61,352 bases of DNA from JASLBX01 sp036374175. Lineage in GTDB: Bacteria > Actinomycetota > Actinomycetes > Jiangellales > Jiangellaceae. The stretch lies in NCBI GenBank assembly GCA_036374175.1, contig DASUUH010000047.1:1-61352 (forward strand). Reading direction: 5' to 3'. The notes under the pieces were generated by a model. It made no database searches. It was not told the DNA's origin and saw only the letters and a program-made list of their open reading frames with translations. Shown here one piece after another: positions 40,648-49,902 of this stretch; the first letter of the stretch is position 1; the number at the start of each line of letters is the position of its first letter. Both the position numbers and the translations under genes were made by a program.

Positions 40648-41625
40648 GTGACGACCGACGGACCCGGGGGCGTGCCCGCACAAGAAACCACTGGCCGACG
40701 CCGCAACCGGGCCGCTGGCAGGTCCGGCCGGTTCGGGCCCTCGGACCGCCGGTCGGCGAACCGCCGTCGAGACGCCGATCCGTTGAGCGCGACACCGCCA
40801 CCCGAGCGGCCGCCCGGGCGGGCCGGGCGCGACCTGCGCGCCGCCACCCTGGTCGGGATCCTGCTGGCAGTCCTGGTGATCGGCAGCATGGTCGTCTGGA
40901 AGCCGGCGTTCGTTGCGCTCGCGACCGCGGCCGTGGTGGTGGCGGTCTGGGAGCTCAGCCGAGCTCTCGGCGAGGGCGGCGTGCGAGTCCCGGTCATGCC
41001 GGTCGTCCTCGGCTCGGTGTTGATGATCGTCGCCGGCTATATCGGCGGCCCGGAGAGCCTCGTCGTGGGCCTGGGCCTGACGGTCGTTGCGGTACTGGTG
41101 TGGCGGCTCGGCGAACCCGGCGCGGGGTACCTTCGCGACACGACGGCTGGGGTGTTCGTCGCGTTGTACGTCCCGTTCCTGGCCGGATTCGCGACCATCC
41201 TGCTGCGCCCGGAGGACGGACACTGGCGCGTACTGTCGCTTCTCGCGGTGGTCGTCGCCTCGGACACCGGCGGCTACCTGGCGGGCGTGTTGATCGGACG
41301 GCACCCGATGGCGCCCACCGTCAGCCCGAAGAAGTCCTGGGAAGGATTCGCCGGCTCGGTGCTGCTCGGCACCATCGTCGGCACCGCGGCGGTCGTCCTG
41401 CTGCTGGACGGCCCGTGGTGGGCCGGCGTGTTGTTCGGCGTCGCCGGAGTTGTTGCCGCCACCCTCGGTGACCTGGGCGAATCCATGATCAAACGAGACC
41501 TTGCGATCAAGGACATGAGCGATCTGCTGCCCGGTCACGGGGGTCTGATGGACCGGCTCGACTCGCTGCTGACGACGGCGCCCGTCGCGTGGCTGGTCCT
41601 GCACGCGTTCGTGGAGGTCTCGTGA
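40648..41625 (+). CDS. cdsA: phosphatidate cytidylyltransferase
   Basis: A 325-aa integral membrane enzyme making CDP-diacylglycerol from phosphatidate and CTP. A cytoplasmic Arg/Pro-rich N-terminus of ~60 residues precedes several transmembrane segments. The CdsA signature is complete: SPKKSWEGFAGSVLLG near 223 and GDLGESMIKRDLAIKDMSDLLPGHGG with MDRLDSLL near 274-310. GTG start immediately after frr. Confidence 0.95.
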   Translation: MTTDGPGGVPAQETTGRRRNRAAGRSGRFGPSDRRSANRRRDADPLSATPPPERPPGRAGRDLRAATLVGILLAVLVIGSMVVWKPAFVALATAAVVVAVWELSRALGEGGVRVPVMPVVLGSVLMIVAGYIGGPESLVVGLGLTVVAVLVWRLGEPGAGYLRDTTAGVFVALYVPFLAGFATILLRPEDGHWRVLSLLAVVVASDTGGYLAGVLIGRHPMAPTVSPKKSWEGFAGSVLLGTIVGTAAVVLLLDGPWWAGVLFGVAGVVAATLGDLGESMIKRDLAIKDMSDLLPGHGGLMDRLDSLLTTAPVAWLVLHAFVEVS

Positions 41626-41668
41626 GAAATATGAACCCGCTCCCGGCCGTGCGAAGATAAGCGACGTC

Positions 41669-42784
41669 ATGCCGAGACCAGGACAGCTCACCTTCGCCGC
41701 GCCCCGCCGTACCAAGCCGCCGCGGCACCTTGCTGACCTCGAACCTGCTGAGCGCCGGGTAGCGGTCGCCGAGTTAGGTGAGCAGCCGTTCCGCGCCGAC
41801 CAGATCTCCCGGCACTATTTCGCCCGCCATACCAGCGATCCCGGCGAGATGACCGATCTGCCGGAGCGGTTGCGAACGGGCTTGGCATCTGAGCTGCTGC
41901 CTACGTTGATCACGCCGGTCCGGCACGTCGAGTGCGACGGTGGCGCCACCCGCAAGACGTTGTGGCGGCTGTTCGACGGGGCGCTCGTCGAGAGCGTGCT
42001 GATGCGGTACGGGCCCAAGCGCACCACGCTGTGCGTGTCGAGCCAGGCCGGATGCGGGATGAACTGCCCGTTCTGTGCCACCGGTCAGGCCGGGCTCACT
42101 CGCAACATGTCCGCCGCCGAGATCGTCGAACAGGTCGTCGCCGCGGCCCGCATGCTCGAGCGAGGTGAAGTTGCCGGCGGGCCGGGCCGGGTCACCAACG
42201 TCGTGTTCATGGGCATGGGGGAGCCGCTGGCGAACTACTCGGCCGTCCTGCGTGCCGTCCGCCGGATGGTCGAACCCGCCCCGTCCGGTCTGGGCATGGC
42301 TCAGCGCGGTGTGACGGTTTCCACCGTGGGATTGGTGCCGGCCATCGACAAACTCGCCGCCAAGGGGCAGCAGGTGACGCTCGCATTGTCATTACATGCG
42401 CCCGACGACGCGCTCCGCGACGAACTCGTCCCGATCAACACGAGGTGGAAGGTGGGCGAGGCGCTCGACGCCGCTCGCCGCTACTTCGACACGACTGGAC
42501 GCCGCGTCTCGATCGAGTACGCACTTATTCGCGACATCAATGACCAGGCGTGGCGCGCCGACTTGCTCGGCAAGCTCCTGACCCGGCGTGGGAGAGGGTG
42601 GGTTCACGTCAACCCGATTCCGTTGAACCCGACGCCCGGTTCGAAGTGGACTGCTTCTCGTCCGGACGACGAGCGCGCCTTCGTCGCCGCACTGGAGGCG
42701 CATGGTATCCCGGTGACAGTGAGGGACACCCGGGGGCGCGACATCGAAGGCGCATGTGGACAATTAGCCGCACTGGACGCTTAG
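41669..42784 (+). CDS. rlmN: dual-specificity RNA methyltransferase RlmN
   Basis: A 371-aa radical-SAM enzyme methylating C2 of A2503 in 23S rRNA and A37 in tRNA. It shows the CxxxCxxC cluster as SSQAGCGMNCPFCATGQAGL near 118, the GMGEPLANY SAM segment near 188, ALSLHAPDDALRDELVPI near 236 and a C-terminal Cys in EGACGQL that completes the mCys mechanism. A single TTGTCCACA lies inside the gene on the minus strand (42763-42755). No strong ribosome site precedes ATG; the transcript may be nearly leaderless. Confidence 0.95.
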   Translation: MPRPGQLTFAAPRRTKPPRHLADLEPAERRVAVAELGEQPFRADQISRHYFARHTSDPGEMTDLPERLRTGLASELLPTLITPVRHVECDGGATRKTLWRLFDGALVESVLMRYGPKRTTLCVSSQAGCGMNCPFCATGQAGLTRNMSAAEIVEQVVAAARMLERGEVAGGPGRVTNVVFMGMGEPLANYSAVLRAVRRMVEPAPSGLGMAQRGVTVSTVGLVPAIDKLAAKGQQVTLALSLHAPDDALRDELVPINTRWKVGEALDAARRYFDTTGRRVSIEYALIRDINDQAWRADLLGKLLTRRGRGWVHVNPIPLNPTPGSKWTASRPDDERAFVAALEAHGIPVTVRDTRGRDIEGACGQLAALDA

Positions 42785-42824
42785 TATTTGCCAGCCCTCG
42801 TTGGAGAAAGGAGAGTGATACCTG

Positions 42825-43835
42825 GTGGCCGTCAGCCGCGATCCCGCATTTCGGACTGTCCGCATGCGGGAGTCCTACGACCTCGACGCGGTCGATGACT
42901 TCGTCGACCGGGTGATTGACGCCCTCGAGGGCCGGCCTGGGGGGCGCTCGATCACACCGGAGAAGATCGAGGCGCAGGAGTTCAAGGTCGTCCGCCTCCG
43001 TGAGGGCTACTCGATGGACGACGTCGACGACTGGCTCGACGAGGCAGCGGCGGAGTTGAGGCGGATTCGTGCCGCGGGTGGCGCTCGCCGTCCTGCGGCC
43101 CGCCCGGAGCCTCCTCGCGTCGAACCGTCGTACGAGCAGGTCGGTGCTCCCACCAACGCCTACGGCGCACCTCCCGTCGCGCCGCCGCCGGTCGCCTACC
43201 CGGTGCCTGAGCCGCAGCAGCCGTACCAAGACTCCGGGTACCTGACCCCGCACCAGGCCGACACCGGGTACCACCAAGCTGACACGGGTTACCACCAGGC
43301 CGACACGGGTTACCACCAGCCGGGTCTTGACACTGCGTTCCACCAACTCGACCCGGCGCTACAGCAGCTGGATCCGGCGTTCACGCCGGCCGTCACCGGT
43401 AGGCCAGATGCCGAGCGTCCCGTTACGCAGGTCTCCACCCCGACAACGGGGCTGCATCACCTCGAGATTTGGGTGCGTGACCTGGAGATCGGTGTCACGT
43501 CGTTCGGCTGGTTGTTCGAGCGGCTCGGCTGGACCCTGTTCCAGGCCTGGGACAACGGCCGGTCCTGGCAGGCGCCGGGCGACGGGCCATACGTCGTGAT
43601 CGAGCGTTCGCCGGACATGACCTGGACCCAGTACGACCGCAAGGCACCCGGACTCAACCACCTGGCGCTGGCCGTCCCGGAGCGGTGGATGGTCGACCGA
43701 ATCGTCTCGGAGGCTGCGACATACGGCTGGCGGCTGCTGTTCGCCGACCGCCACCCGTATGCCGGTGGCACCCAGCACTACGCGGCCTACCTCGAGAACG
43801 AGGAAGGCTTCGAAGTCGAGGTCGTGGCTCCCTGA
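42825..43835 (+). CDS. DivIVA-domain / VOC (glyoxalase-like) fusion protein
   Basis: A 336-aa three-part protein. Residues ~8-80 hold two DivIVA-type repeats, FRTVRMRESYDLDAVDDFVDRVIDAL and FKVVRLREGYSMDDVDDWLDEAAAEL. Residues ~85-200 are a Pro/Gln/Tyr-rich linker with three perfect ADTGYHQ repeats and related HQLDPA units. From ~205 to the end is a VOC domain: GLHHLEIWVRDLEIGVTSFGWLFERLGW, PGLNHLALAVPER and EGFEVEVVAP, including His and Glu in metal-ligand positions. Small DivIVA-repeat proteins are common in Actinobacteria, but the fusion is unfamiliar to me. GTG 42825 has GGAG about 11 nt upstream. Confidence 0.85.
   Translation: MAVSRDPAFRTVRMRESYDLDAVDDFVDRVIDALEGRPGGRSITPEKIEAQEFKVVRLREGYSMDDVDDWLDEAAAELRRIRAAGGARRPAARPEPPRVEPSYEQVGAPTNAYGAPPVAPPPVAYPVPEPQQPYQDSGYLTPHQADTGYHQADTGYHQADTGYHQPGLDTAFHQLDPALQQLDPAFTPAVTGRPDAERPVTQVSTPTTGLHHLEIWVRDLEIGVTSFGWLFERLGWTLFQAWDNGRSWQAPGDGPYVVIERSPDMTWTQYDRKAPGLNHLALAVPERWMVDRIVSEAATYGWRLLFADRHPYAGGTQHYAAYLENEEGFEVEVVAP
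43257..43319 (+). repeat. three tandem 21-bp repeats in the DivIVA-VOC linker
   Basis: Three consecutive 21-bp units encode ADTGYHQ each; they differ only at a few third positions. In-frame slippage could alter linker length between strains. Confidence 0.88.
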
Positions 43836-43931
43836 GCAGATCCGCCGGCCGGTTCGCTTCCGGGGCGTGCGAAGTCTTGCGATGATTCAAAGCAAGGCCG
43901 AGTACTCGTCTCGACGGCGTAGGGAGGCCAC

Positions 43932-45146
43932 ATGGCGGCCGATCACCGCGTCCTGGGCATCGTGCTCGCGGGAGGTGCGGGCAAGCGGCTGATGCCGCTG
44001 ACCGCCGACCGTGCGAAACCGGCAGTCCCGTTCGGTGGCGCCTACCGACTGATCGACTTCGTGCTCTCCAACTTGGTCAACGGCGGCGTACTGCGGCTGT
44101 GCGTCCTTACGCAATACAAATCACACTCGCTCGACCGGCACATCAGCCTTACCTGGCGGTTGTCGGCGGCGCTTGGACAGTACGTCACCCCGGTGCCGGC
44201 CCAGCAGCGCCGCGGGCCGTCCTGGTACCAGGGCAGCGCCGACGCGATCTACCAGAGTTTCAACCTCATCTACGACGAACGGCCGGATTACGTCGTGGTG
44301 TTCGGGGCCGACCACGTGTACCGGATGGATCCACGGCAGATGCTCAGCCAGCATGTCGCCAGCGGCGCCGGGGTTACCGTCGCCGGCATCCGCGTGCCGC
44401 GCGAGCAGGCCACCGCTTTCGGTGTCATCGATACCCAGGACGGCGTGTCCATCTCCGGGTTCCTGGAGAAGCCGAGCGACCCGCCCGGCCTGCCGGACAA
44501 CCCGGAGCAGACATACGCGTCCATGGGCAACTACATCTTCACGACCGAGACGCTGGTTTCCGCCCTGACCGAAGACGCCCAGGACGAGGGATCCAAACAC
44601 GACGTCGGCGGCGACATCATTCCGAAGCTCGTTGACAAGGGTGAGGCCCATGTGTACGACTTCGAGACGAACGTGGTGCCTGGCGAGACCGAACGCGACC
44701 ACGGCTACTGGCGCGACGTCGGGACGATCGACGCCTACTACGACGCCCACCTGGATCTGATCTCAGTGCAGCCGATCTTCAACCTGTACAACCAGCACTG
44801 GCCAGTGTTCGGCCCCCACCAGCAACGCCCGCCCGCCAAGGTCGTCGCGGGTGGCGTGGCGACCAATTCCATGGTCTGTGCCGGGTCGATCGTGTCGGCG
44901 CAGGTGACCGACTCGGTTCTGGCGCCGGACGTAACGATCGAAGAGGGTGCGGTCGTGCAGGCGTCCGTACTGCTCGATGGCGTTCGGGTGGGCCGGGGAG
45001 CGGTCGTGCGGCGCGCCATCCTCGACAAGAACGTCCAGGTGCCCGACGGTGCGCATATCGGCGTCGACCTCGAGCGTGACCGGCGGCACTATCACGTCAG
45101 TCCATCCGGCGTCGTCGTCCTCGGCAAGGGCCAGCCGGTCGTCTAG
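43932..45146 (+). CDS. glgC: glucose-1-phosphate adenylyltransferase
   Basis: A 404-aa ADP-glucose pyrophosphorylase, the entry enzyme of glycogen synthesis. It shows VLAGGAGKRLMPLTADRAKPAVPFGG near 10-35, GSADAIYQS near 98, YVVVFGADHVYRMDPRQML near 117-135 and the substrate segment SGFLEKPSDPP near 176. The left-handed helix C-terminal domain begins near 290. It is convergent with glgA 16 bp downstream. Confidence 0.96.
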   Translation: MAADHRVLGIVLAGGAGKRLMPLTADRAKPAVPFGGAYRLIDFVLSNLVNGGVLRLCVLTQYKSHSLDRHISLTWRLSAALGQYVTPVPAQQRRGPSWYQGSADAIYQSFNLIYDERPDYVVVFGADHVYRMDPRQMLSQHVASGAGVTVAGIRVPREQATAFGVIDTQDGVSISGFLEKPSDPPGLPDNPEQTYASMGNYIFTTETLVSALTEDAQDEGSKHDVGGDIIPKLVDKGEAHVYDFETNVVPGETERDHGYWRDVGTIDAYYDAHLDLISVQPIFNLYNQHWPVFGPHQQRPPAKVVAGGVATNSMVCAGSIVSAQVTDSVLAPDVTIEEGAVVQASVLLDGVRVGRGAVVRRAILDKNVQVPDGAHIGVDLERDRRHYHVSPSGVVVLGKGQPVV

Positions 45147-45162
45147 CTCCGCTGCCGGGACG

Positions 45163-46353
45163 TCACACCAGCCGGCGGTAAAGCCGGTGGGTCTCTCGGG
45201 CGATCTCGGTCCATGAGAACGTGCTGATCGCCCGGGCTCGGCCGGCCTCGCCCATCCGGGCGGCAAGTGCGGGATCCGCCACCAAGGTGTTGACCGCCGC
45301 GGCGAGATCAGCCACGAACTTGTCCGGGTGGAGTGGCGTTCCGGTGCCGTCGCTCGCCTGCTCGACGGGTACCAGCAGGCCGGTAACCCCGTCGTCCACC
45401 ACCTCGGGAATGCCCCCCGTGGCCGTAGCTACGACAGCCGCCTGGCACGCCATGGCCTCCAGGTTCACGATGCCCATCGGCTCGTAGATGGACGGGCATA
45501 CGAACACGGTGGCGTGGCTCAGGATCTGCACGACCTGTGCCTTGGGCAGCATCTCGGAGATCCACACCACGCCATGGCGTTCCTCGCGGAGCATTGCCAC
45601 TAGGCTCTCGACCTCAGCTGCGATCTCCGGGGTGTCGGGTGCGCCCGCGCACAACACGAGTTGGGCGTCGGGGTACAGCGAGCGTCCCGCCTTTAGCAGG
45701 TACGGCAGCCCCTTCTGCCGGGTGATCCGCCCGACGAACACAACGGATGGCCGATCCGGCTCGATGCCGTACTGCTGCAACACGTCGGTGGCCGGGTCGG
45801 GCGCGTACTCCTCGGTTTCGATCCCGTTGTGGATCACCGTGACGCGTTCCGGGTCGATTTCCGGGTAGCAGCGCAGCACGTCGTACCGCATGCCACCGGA
45901 CACCGCGATGACGGCGTCGGCCGCCAGCATGGCCGTCCGCTCGCACCAGGACGACAGTGCGTACCCGCCGCCGAGTTGCTCGGCCTTCCACGGTCGCAGC
46001 GGCTCGAGGCTGTGCGCGGTGATGACATGCGGGACGTCGTGGACCAGTCGGGCCAAGTGGCCGGCCAGGTTCGCGTACCAGGTGTGGCTGTGCACGACGT
46101 CCGCGCCTGCGCAGTCGGCGGCCATCTGCAGGTCTGCGCCCATAACTTGAAGCGCGGGGTTGGCTGCCTCCAGTTCGGACGGCGTGCGATAGGCGGTGAC
46201 GCCGGGCTCGGCGCGAGGGTCTCCGAAGCAGCGGACGTGCACGTAGGCCAGGCCACGCAACTCGCGGGACAAGTACTCGACGTGGACGCCGGCCCCGCCA
46301 TAGACGTTCGGCGGGTACTCGCGGGTGAGCAGGTCGACCCGCATCGGCGTCAC
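45163..46353 (-). CDS. glgA: GlgA/GlgM-type glycosyltransferase (ADP-glucose-dependent)
   Basis: A 396-aa GT4-family enzyme with the actinobacterial form: RVDLLTREYPPNVYGGAGVHVEYLSRELR at the N-terminus, HSHTWYANLAGHLA, VSGGMRYDVLRCYPEIDPERVTVIHNGI, FVGRITRQKGLPYLLKA and the donor-site CPSIYEPMGIVNLEAMAC with GGIPEVVDDGVTG. Close relatives (Rv1212c-like) act as glycogen synthase or make maltose-1-phosphate from ADP-glucose, feeding GlgE. GTG start overlaps the glpD stop by 4 nt (GTGA), so it is probably expressed from the glpD transcript. Confidence 0.92.
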   Translation of the reverse strand: MTPMRVDLLTREYPPNVYGGAGVHVEYLSRELRGLAYVHVRCFGDPRAEPGVTAYRTPSELEAANPALQVMGADLQMAADCAGADVVHSHTWYANLAGHLARLVHDVPHVITAHSLEPLRPWKAEQLGGGYALSSWCERTAMLAADAVIAVSGGMRYDVLRCYPEIDPERVTVIHNGIETEEYAPDPATDVLQQYGIEPDRPSVVFVGRITRQKGLPYLLKAGRSLYPDAQLVLCAGAPDTPEIAAEVESLVAMLREERHGVVWISEMLPKAQVVQILSHATVFVCPSIYEPMGIVNLEAMACQAAVVATATGGIPEVVDDGVTGLLVPVEQASDGTGTPLHPDKFVADLAAAVNTLVADPALAARMGEAGRARAISTFSWTEIARETHRLYRRLV

Positions 46354-48071
46354 GAAAGCGCCCGGCCGATGGCGAGCTTGCGAGTGTCAGGGGCCGCGAC
46401 CCGTTCGGCGTCGGCCGTGGTGTCGTCGGGTTGCTTCTGCGACCGGCGCTCGGCTTCGACGCGAGCGTGGTAGGCGTCGACCTCCGCCTTGGTGCGCTCC
46501 TGGTCCCACCCGAGCAGGGGTCCGGCGACTTCGGCCACGGCTTCAGCGGACTCGGCGCCGCGGTGCGGTGTCTCGATCGAGATGCGCGTGCGCCGGGCGA
46601 GCACGTCGTCGAGGTGCAATGCGCCCTCGTGAGTGACCGCGTACCGGATCTCGGCGAGCAGGTACTCCTCGGCGCCGGGTATCGGCTCGAGAAGAGAAGG
46701 GTCGTCCTCGGCCGGCTGCAAGACCTCATGCGCGAGGGAGCCGTACCGGTTGAGCAGATGCCGCATCTTCCACACCGGCAGGTGGTGGCGCTGGGCGAGG
46801 GCCACGATCTGGTTGTTCAAGGCGAGATAACCCTCCGCGCCGAGCAGCGGAGTGTGCTCGGTGACGCTGCGCGGGATCGCCCGCCCGATGTCGGTGACGG
46901 TTGCGTCGACCGCATCGGCCGCCATGACCCGGTAGGTCGTGTACTTACCACCCGCGATCGAGATGAGGCCCGGCTGCGGCCGCGCTACTGCGTGTTCGCG
47001 CGAGAGCTGGGACGTGTTCTCGGACTCGCCGGCGAGCAACGGCCGCAGGCCGGCGTACACCCCCTGGATGTCGTCGTGCGTCAACGGGACGTTCAAGACC
47101 CGGTTGACGTGGTCGAGGATGTAGTCGATATCAGTGCGGCTGGCCGCCGGGTGGGCCCTGTCGAGCGACCAGTCGGTGTCGGTGGTTCCGATGATCCAGT
47201 GTGTGCCCCACGGGATGACGAACAAGACCGACTTCTCGGTACGCAGGATCAGACCGACCTCGGAATTGATGCGATCGCGCGCCACGACGATGTGCACGCC
47301 CTTGGAAGCTCGGACGTGGAACCTGCCCCGTCCGCCGGCCAGCGACTGGATGTCGTCGGTCCATACTCCCGTGCAGTTGACCACCGCGTGCGCCGACACC
47401 TGAATCTGGTGGTCGGTCTCGACGTCGCGGATCTTGGCTCCGACGATGCGCTCGCCAGCGTGTACGAACTCCACAACCTCGGCCGAGTTGAGCACGGTGG
47501 CACCGTACGCGGCGGCCGTCCGCGCGACGGTGAGCGTGTGCCGGGCATCGTCAGCCTGAGCGTCGAAGTACCGGATCGCTCCGGTAAGTGCGTCGGGGCG
47601 AAGTGCCGGGCACAACTTGCGGGCGCCCGTGCGCGTGTACTGGCGGTGCCGCGGCACAGATCGCCCGCCACCCATGGTGTCGTAGAGGGTGACACCGGCG
47701 GTCACGTAGGGGCGCTCCCAGAACCGGTGCGTCAACGGGTATAGGAACGGCACCGGCTTGACCAGGTGCGGCGCGAGCCTGGTGAGCATCAGCTCACGCT
47801 CCTTGAGCGCTTCGCGGACCAGCCCGAAGTTGTACTGCTCGAGGTACCGCAAGCCGCCGTGGAACAACTTTGACGAGCGGGACGACGTGCCGGAGGCGAA
47901 GTCGCGAGCCTCGGCCAGTGCAACCCGTAAGCCGCGGGTCGCGGCGTCGAGGGCAACTCCCGCCCCCGTCACCCCACCGCCGACCACGAGCACGTCGAGC
48001 TCGGCACCGTCGAGTGCCTGCCACGCCTCGGCGCGCTGTTGCGGTCCGAGTTGCGGGTCGCCCTGGGTCAT
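46350..48071 (-). CDS. glpD: aerobic glycerol-3-phosphate dehydrogenase
   Basis: A 573-aa FAD enzyme oxidising glycerol-3-phosphate to DHAP and passing electrons to quinone at the membrane. It shows VLVVGGGVTGAGVALDAATRGLRVAL near 27-52, DFASGTSSRSSKLFHGGLRYLEQ near 56-78, VNCTGVWTDDI, IPWGTHWIIGTTDTDW and ISIAGGKYTTYRVMAADAVD. The C-terminal DAO_C domain follows. ATG 48071 has GGGAGGG upstream; the frame is open to 48392 but that region overlaps the divergent gene. Coupled to glgA downstream. Confidence 0.95.
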   Translation of the reverse strand: MTQGDPQLGPQQRAEAWQALDGAELDVLVVGGGVTGAGVALDAATRGLRVALAEARDFASGTSSRSSKLFHGGLRYLEQYNFGLVREALKERELMLTRLAPHLVKPVPFLYPLTHRFWERPYVTAGVTLYDTMGGGRSVPRHRQYTRTGARKLCPALRPDALTGAIRYFDAQADDARHTLTVARTAAAYGATVLNSAEVVEFVHAGERIVGAKIRDVETDHQIQVSAHAVVNCTGVWTDDIQSLAGGRGRFHVRASKGVHIVVARDRINSEVGLILRTEKSVLFVIPWGTHWIIGTTDTDWSLDRAHPAASRTDIDYILDHVNRVLNVPLTHDDIQGVYAGLRPLLAGESENTSQLSREHAVARPQPGLISIAGGKYTTYRVMAADAVDATVTDIGRAIPRSVTEHTPLLGAEGYLALNNQIVALAQRHHLPVWKMRHLLNRYGSLAHEVLQPAEDDPSLLEPIPGAEEYLLAEIRYAVTHEGALHLDDVLARRTRISIETPHRGAESAEAVAEVAGPLLGWDQERTKAEVDAYHARVEAERRSQKQPDDTTADAERVAAPDTRKLAIGRALS

Positions 48072-48169
48072 CAGAACCCTCCCGTCGTCCGATGCCGCCT
48101 CTGCCGCCAGCCTAGGTGAAACGGAGGCTCGGATGCGCCAAGTCGAGCGTCGCATGGTAAGCAGGACCC

Positions 48170-49642
48170 ATGTCTGTGACGCAACAGGACGAGCGCCGGG
48201 TCGTCGAGCAGGTCGAGACGGCTCTGCTGATATCTGGGGAGTGGCGGGAGGCCGCCAGTGGGGCCCGCTTCCCGGTCGAGGACCCGTCCACCGGGCAAGT
48301 TCTGACAGAGGTCGCCGACGCCTCGCCGGACGACGGAGCCGCTGCGCTGGCGGCGGCCGCGCAGACCCAGGCGAGCTGGGCCCAGACCCCACCGCGGCAG
48401 CGGGCCGAAATCCTGCGGCGGGCCTTCGAGACGCTTATGGCCCGCCAGGACGATCTCGCGCTGCTGATGACCCTGGAGATGGGCAAGCCGCTCGCGGAGT
48501 CGCGGACCGAGATCGCGTATGCGGCCGAGTTCCTCCGGTGGTTCTCAGAGGAGGCGAGCCGGATCGAGGGCTCCTACCGGGTGCCCCCGGCAGGCGGTAG
48601 CCGAATCCTGACGATGCGCCAGCCGGTTGGCCCGTGCCTGCTCATCACACCGTGGAACTTCCCGACCGCAATGGGTACCCGCAAGATCGCTCCGGCAATC
48701 GCCGCGGGGTGCACGATGGTGGTCAAACCCGCATCCGAGACGCCGCTGTCGATGCTGGCGCTGGCTGTGATCCTGGAAGAGTGCGGCCTGCCACCGGGCG
48801 TGCTGAACGTCATCACGACGTCGCATTCCAGCCAGGTCATGGAGCCGCTGATCCGCGACCCGCGGGCGCGCAAGCTTTCGTTTACCGGCTCGACGCCGGT
48901 CGGCCGCAAGCTGATCGAGCAGTCCGCCGAGCAGGTGCTTCGAGTGTCGATGGAACTCGGCGGCAATGCCCCCTTCCTGGTGTTCGGCGACGCCGATCTC
49001 GATGCCGCCGTCGAGGGCGCGCAGCAGGCCAAGATGCGCAACATCGGTGAAGCCTGTACGGCGGCGAACCGGTTTGTCGTCCACGAGTCGGTCGCGGCGG
49101 AGTTCACCTCGCGTCTGGCCGACCGGATGGGCTCGCTCACCGTCGGGCGGGGGACCGATGACGGCGTTCAGGTCGGCCCGCTCATCTCCGCCAAGGCGCG
49201 GTCCGGCGTCGCCGAACTGGTGGCCGACGCAGTCGACCGCGGTGGCAAGGTCGTGACGGGTGGCTCGCCGGTCAACGGGTCCGGGTGGTTCTATGCGCCG
49301 ACCGTGATCGCCGACTTGCCGCGCGATGCCCGGATCACCCGCGAGGAGATCTTCGGGCCGGTGGCGCCCGTGACGACATTCAGCAGCGACGAGGAAGCCG
49401 TTGCACTGGCCAACGACACCGAATACGGGTTGATCTCTTACGTGTTCACCCGCGATCTCAACCGCGCGCTGACGGTCAGCGAGGCGCTGGAGTTCGGCAT
49501 GGTCGGGCTCAACGCCGGGGTCATCTCCAACCCCGCCGCGCCGTTCGGCGGGATCAAGGCGTCCGGCTTCGGCCGCGAGGGTGGCCGCGAAGGCATCGAG
49601 GAGTATCTCGAGATCAAGTACGTCGGAATCGGTGGCATGTGA
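48170..49642 (+). CDS. gabD: NAD(P)-dependent aldehyde dehydrogenase (succinate-semialdehyde type)
   Basis: A 490-aa ALDH. It shows ITPWNFPTAMGTRKIAPAIAAGCTMVVKPASETPLS near 155-190, KLSFTGSTPVGRKL, the general-base Glu in SMELGGNAPFLVF near 258 and the catalytic Cys in GEACTAANRFVVHE near 292. EIFGPVAPVTTF is typical. Substrate choice among SSADH-like ALDHs is a prediction from overall resemblance to GabD. Its stop overlaps the next ATG by one base. Confidence 0.88.
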   Translation: MSVTQQDERRVVEQVETALLISGEWREAASGARFPVEDPSTGQVLTEVADASPDDGAAALAAAAQTQASWAQTPPRQRAEILRRAFETLMARQDDLALLMTLEMGKPLAESRTEIAYAAEFLRWFSEEASRIEGSYRVPPAGGSRILTMRQPVGPCLLITPWNFPTAMGTRKIAPAIAAGCTMVVKPASETPLSMLALAVILEECGLPPGVLNVITTSHSSQVMEPLIRDPRARKLSFTGSTPVGRKLIEQSAEQVLRVSMELGGNAPFLVFGDADLDAAVEGAQQAKMRNIGEACTAANRFVVHESVAAEFTSRLADRMGSLTVGRGTDDGVQVGPLISAKARSGVAELVADAVDRGGKVVTGGSPVNGSGWFYAPTVIADLPRDARITREEIFGPVAPVTTFSSDEEAVALANDTEYGLISYVFTRDLNRALTVSEALEFGMVGLNAGVISNPAAPFGGIKASGFGREGGREGIEEYLEIKYVGIGGM

Positions 49643-49887
49643 TGGAAGATCAGCAGATTCACCTACGCATCGCCGGGCTCATCGACCAGGAGCACAAGCT
49701 GCGCGAAATGGTGGCCCGCCACGAACTCGACACTGGAGAAGAGCAGGCCCGGCTGGCTGAGGTGGAGGCCAACCTGGACCAGTGCTGGGACCTCCTGCGG
49801 CAGCGCCGGGCGCGCCGTGAGGCCGGGGAGGATCCCAACATGGCCGAGCCGCGTCCGGTCGACGTCGTGGAGGACTACGAGCAGTAG
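49642..49887 (+). CDS. DUF2630 family protein
   Basis: An 81-aa small helical protein. It reads IHLRIAGLIDQEHKLREMVARHELDTGEEQARLAEVE, ANLDQCWDLLRQRRARREAGEDPN and ends in an acidic Asp/Glu tail. This is the typical DUF2630 pattern of Actinobacteria, a coiled-coil-like pair of helices of unknown function. ATG overlaps the aldehyde dehydrogenase stop. Confidence 0.88.
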   Translation: MEDQQIHLRIAGLIDQEHKLREMVARHELDTGEEQARLAEVEANLDQCWDLLRQRRARREAGEDPNMAEPRPVDVVEDYEQ

Positions 49888-49902
49888 GACGCTAAGTCGG
49901 CC

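Noticed and set aside
42755..42763. Single TTGTCCACA (minus strand) inside rlmN
   Set aside because: No second box 30 bp away and it lies within coding sequence, so it was not counted with the paired elements.
43257..43319. Short tandem array resembling a CRISPR
   Set aside because: Units are 21 bp without spacers, in frame within a protein linker; they encode ADTGYHQ repeats.
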